Part shown: positions 61,756-64,000 of the stretch, in pieces | Layout: each line of letters opens with the position of its first letter | Position numbering within the stretch: the first letter of the stretch is position 1 | Source: Ottelia alismoides | Lineage: Eukaryota > Streptophyta > Magnoliopsida > Alismatales > Hydrocharitaceae | Assembly: GCA_037367405.1 (NCBI GenBank) | Contig: JAZKJV010002956.1 | Location: forward strand, 1,302,001 to 1,366,000 | Length of the DNA stretch: 64,000 nucleotides | Direction of reading: 5' to 3' | Translations under genes and position numbers: made by a program | The notes under the pieces: model-generated | What the model was told of the DNA's origin: nothing | Seen by the model: only the letters and a program-made list of their open reading frames with translations | Databases searched by the model: none

Positions 61756-64000
61756 TGATGAATCCCCATTCATCACTCTTTATTCCTTTAATTTATATAG
61801 AAACCTTGGTAAAATACCTTGTAAATGTTTTGAAATACAATAATTTGTCAAAATGCATGCATTGTGTAAATTGTAATAATTAGCATGTTTTTGTGTAAAA
61901 ATGAAGTAATAAAGAAATTAAAAAAAAGATGGAAATAGTTAGAATAAATATTGAGTGACCCAAACCTTAGGGAGGGCTTAATATGGGCCTGACCGCAAAA
62001 TAAAACAAGTAGAGAGAGATAGGGCCATTCATCTTTGTGCAAATATTCCCCCATTTATGTATATATTATTATTTTCATCAAATAAAAATATTTATGTGTC
62101 CGTCTTAATGCGTATATATTTATAAAAATAAAATAAAAATAAGAAAAATAAAAATAAAACAAAAATAATTTGTCTCTCTTCCCCCTGTATATACCATCCA
62201 TATGTGTACCTATATATATATTTATTTTACCTTTGTAAATAATTAATAAAAATCAAATAAAAATTATTTTGAGTCCCATATTTTATGTTGTGAATAAATA
62301 AAATTTAAAAGAAGGATAATTGTACAAAAAACAATTAAAAATAAAAATAAAAAATACATATGTACATATACATGTATATAATAATAATATAATATATATA
62401 CATAATTTATTTTTTAAAAAAATAAATAAAAATCACAAAAAAATACTTTGAAAAATAATAAACATTTTTCATTTTGAAAATATTTCGAAATAAAATAATT
62501 TACTTTTTTAAAATAAATTTTACCCCCCCCCAAGACCACTCTCCACGGATCTGGTTTTTGACCTGTTTTCTCCGAATATTGCTGAACTGATTTGCCCACC
62601 ATTTTCATCGATCCGAGGCTCCGAACGTCAAGGAAAGATCCCTGATCCTCGCTCAACCTTCTCGCTAGGGCTCCGCACCTTGTTCCGTGAGCTACACTCC
62701 CATCTTATAGGATCGGCACCAATATATAACGAAAGCCCCAACCAACTTCACTCATATCTTTTGGCCATCCCCCTCGCCGTCGATGAGCTCCTCTTCTTCA
62801 CCTGAGTGACAGCTATGTGAGGGAGAGTTGCCGGGAGGACGCGAGCGTCGGGAACCCATTGATCTGGCGGTTTTCACCGCCGTGCTCCGCAGCAAGGTGA
62901 GCCCGAGCATCTGGACCGTCAATCCATCGAGGCAATGACCCTGGAGGTCCCTGACCTCCAGCATAGACAACATCCTCCTCCAGGTAGCGTAGATAGATCA
63001 TAGTTTAGGTTAGATTTTAATCTTTAGATTTTAGCTCATTTAGCTCCGCCGCCGCCGCTCACCATCCCCGATCATCCATCTGCCACTCCGAGTAGCTCTT
63101 CACCTTCACCAGACCCCTCTCCACCTTCTCCACCCATTTATCCACCCTAGTTCACCACAGAACTAGGCATTCGTTCTCCTCCATCGTCACTTTGCCAGAG
63201 AGCGCCGCCCCACACCACACGACCACCCATTCTGCCCGTAACCGGGTCGAGGCAGTTTGCCCTCAACCCCTCTTTCTTTCTGTGCAAAAATGAAGGCCTA
63301 AGGACCTCATATGGAGGTCCGAACACTCGAGCACAGCTGCTCCAGGACTTGAGTGTCGTCGGGGTCCTCCAGGACATCCCAGCCCCATCGGAGCAAGCCA
63401 TCTGCTGCGGACCTCCTCCAGGAGCATTTCGCCCATTTTAGCCACACTGCGGAAAACCCCTGAGAGCGTGTATTGGCCGGACAAACTTCGTTGGCATCCA
63501 GTTCATCTAGTATCCTCCTCCGCCGTCCGATCGAGTTCCCGCTCCAGTTCTGATCGTAGCCATCCGTCGTGAGAGGTCTCCACCGTCTGATCTATTTGGG
63601 AATCGATCCAGGACGTCCATCGTCGAAGGGATACAAGTTGTTCTCCACCATCCGATCACACATGGACCCCTTGTCGTCGTTGGATCATTAATAACGAGGG
63701 TAAATATCACTTAGGCCCTCTTCAATTTTGCATTTATTTTCGAGTCCTGTAAATATTTGTGTCAGTTGTTTCTAATTTGGATAATTTATACCTAGGACCT
63801 TAGGTTTTTAATATTTGCAATTTAGTCCTTCCTATTATGGTACACATGCTTCGACATGTGACTTTCTAGGCTTTTTGCATGTATGGGCTTGGGGTTTATT
63901 TGATGCTATGAATTGAAGTTTTAGTTGTGATATTTGCATTTATAACCCTGTGCGTACTGAATTCGAACATGTGTTGTATTTGATGGAAAATTTACACTGA
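61756..64000 (+). repeat. Gypsy LTR H, cut by window end
   Basis: It starts tgatgaatccccattcatca. U3 is AT-rich (61780-62510), then a TATA box (62721-62730) and a GC- and CpG-rich transcribed segment (62540-63700) follow. The last 300 bases match about 29500-29750 of LTR C in block order (cacttagg.cc, tatgggctyg, gaagtt.a.tt, aacatgtgttg). Roughly another 1.2 kb of LTR should lie beyond the window. Confidence 0.82.
62721..62730 (+). promoter_or_regulatory. TATA box of LTR H
   Basis: The sequence aatatataac sits just before the GC-rich segment, and the gagtgacag block follows about 75 bases later, as in LTR C. Confidence 0.55.

Noticed and set aside
1..64000. tRNA, rRNA or other structural RNA genes
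   Set aside because: The only tRNA-like matches are primer-binding sites of 18 bases next to LTRs. No cloverleaf, rRNA block or snoRNA box pair was seen.

Overview
The window looks like plant nuclear DNA, from gene-poor, AT-rich, retrotransposon-packed (probably pericentromeric or other heterochromatic) sequence. The evidence is two primer-binding sites that match plant cytosolic tRNAs (initiator Met and Asp-GTC), decayed Ty1/copia and Ty3/gypsy (Athila-like) coding blocks, very long LTRs, and no recognisable host gene. I cannot name the species; Athila-like elements occur across flowering plants. Nearly every reading frame is broken, so most coding entries are pseudogenes.

Layout. (1) 1-7771 (+): a Ty1/copia element with the end of its 5' LTR, a Met primer-binding site, decayed gag, integrase, reverse transcriptase and RNase H traces, and a 1.59-kb 3' LTR. 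(2) 7772-20703 (-): an Athila-like gypsy element, read right to left as a truncated 5' LTR (A), primer-binding site, long leader, gag, protease, RT/RNase H, integrase and a 3' non-coding region holding a ~100-bp-period hairpin array. The copia element of (1) abuts its 3' end. (3) 20704-37208 (+): a tandem arrangement LTR B - leader - gag - LTR C - leader - gag-protease - partial LTR D, with no reverse transcriptase or integrase anywhere. (4) 37209-40914 (-): leader stub, primer-binding site and 5' LTR E. (5) 40915-50374: low-information DNA with a (TA)n run, a 29-bp minisatellite, and two copies of the copia 3' internal region. (6) 50375-57770 (-): LTR F with its 3' internal region, including a second copy of the hairpin array and another short-repeat block. 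(7) 57771-59367 (-): partial LTR G. (8) 59368-61755: unassigned DNA, then a + strand gag fragment. (9) 61756-64000 (+): LTR H, cut by the window end.

The eight gypsy LTR copies (A-H) belong to one family with LTRs of about 3.6-3.9 kb. Two subfamilies can be separated by eye: A/B/E/F, and C/D/G/H. The second has a GC- and CpG-rich transcribed segment, a conserved stem-loop upstream of its TATA box, and a better preserved Asp primer-binding site. Most complete LTR starts carry a short palindrome.

The most interesting feature is the pol-less tandem LTR-gag-LTR-gag-protease-LTR arrangement. Its best preserved frame (33327-36200) is interrupted by ten in-frame stops that are all TAG or TGA. At two places an LTR start is joined directly to a truncated gag. 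All boundaries and similarities were read by eye without alignment software.
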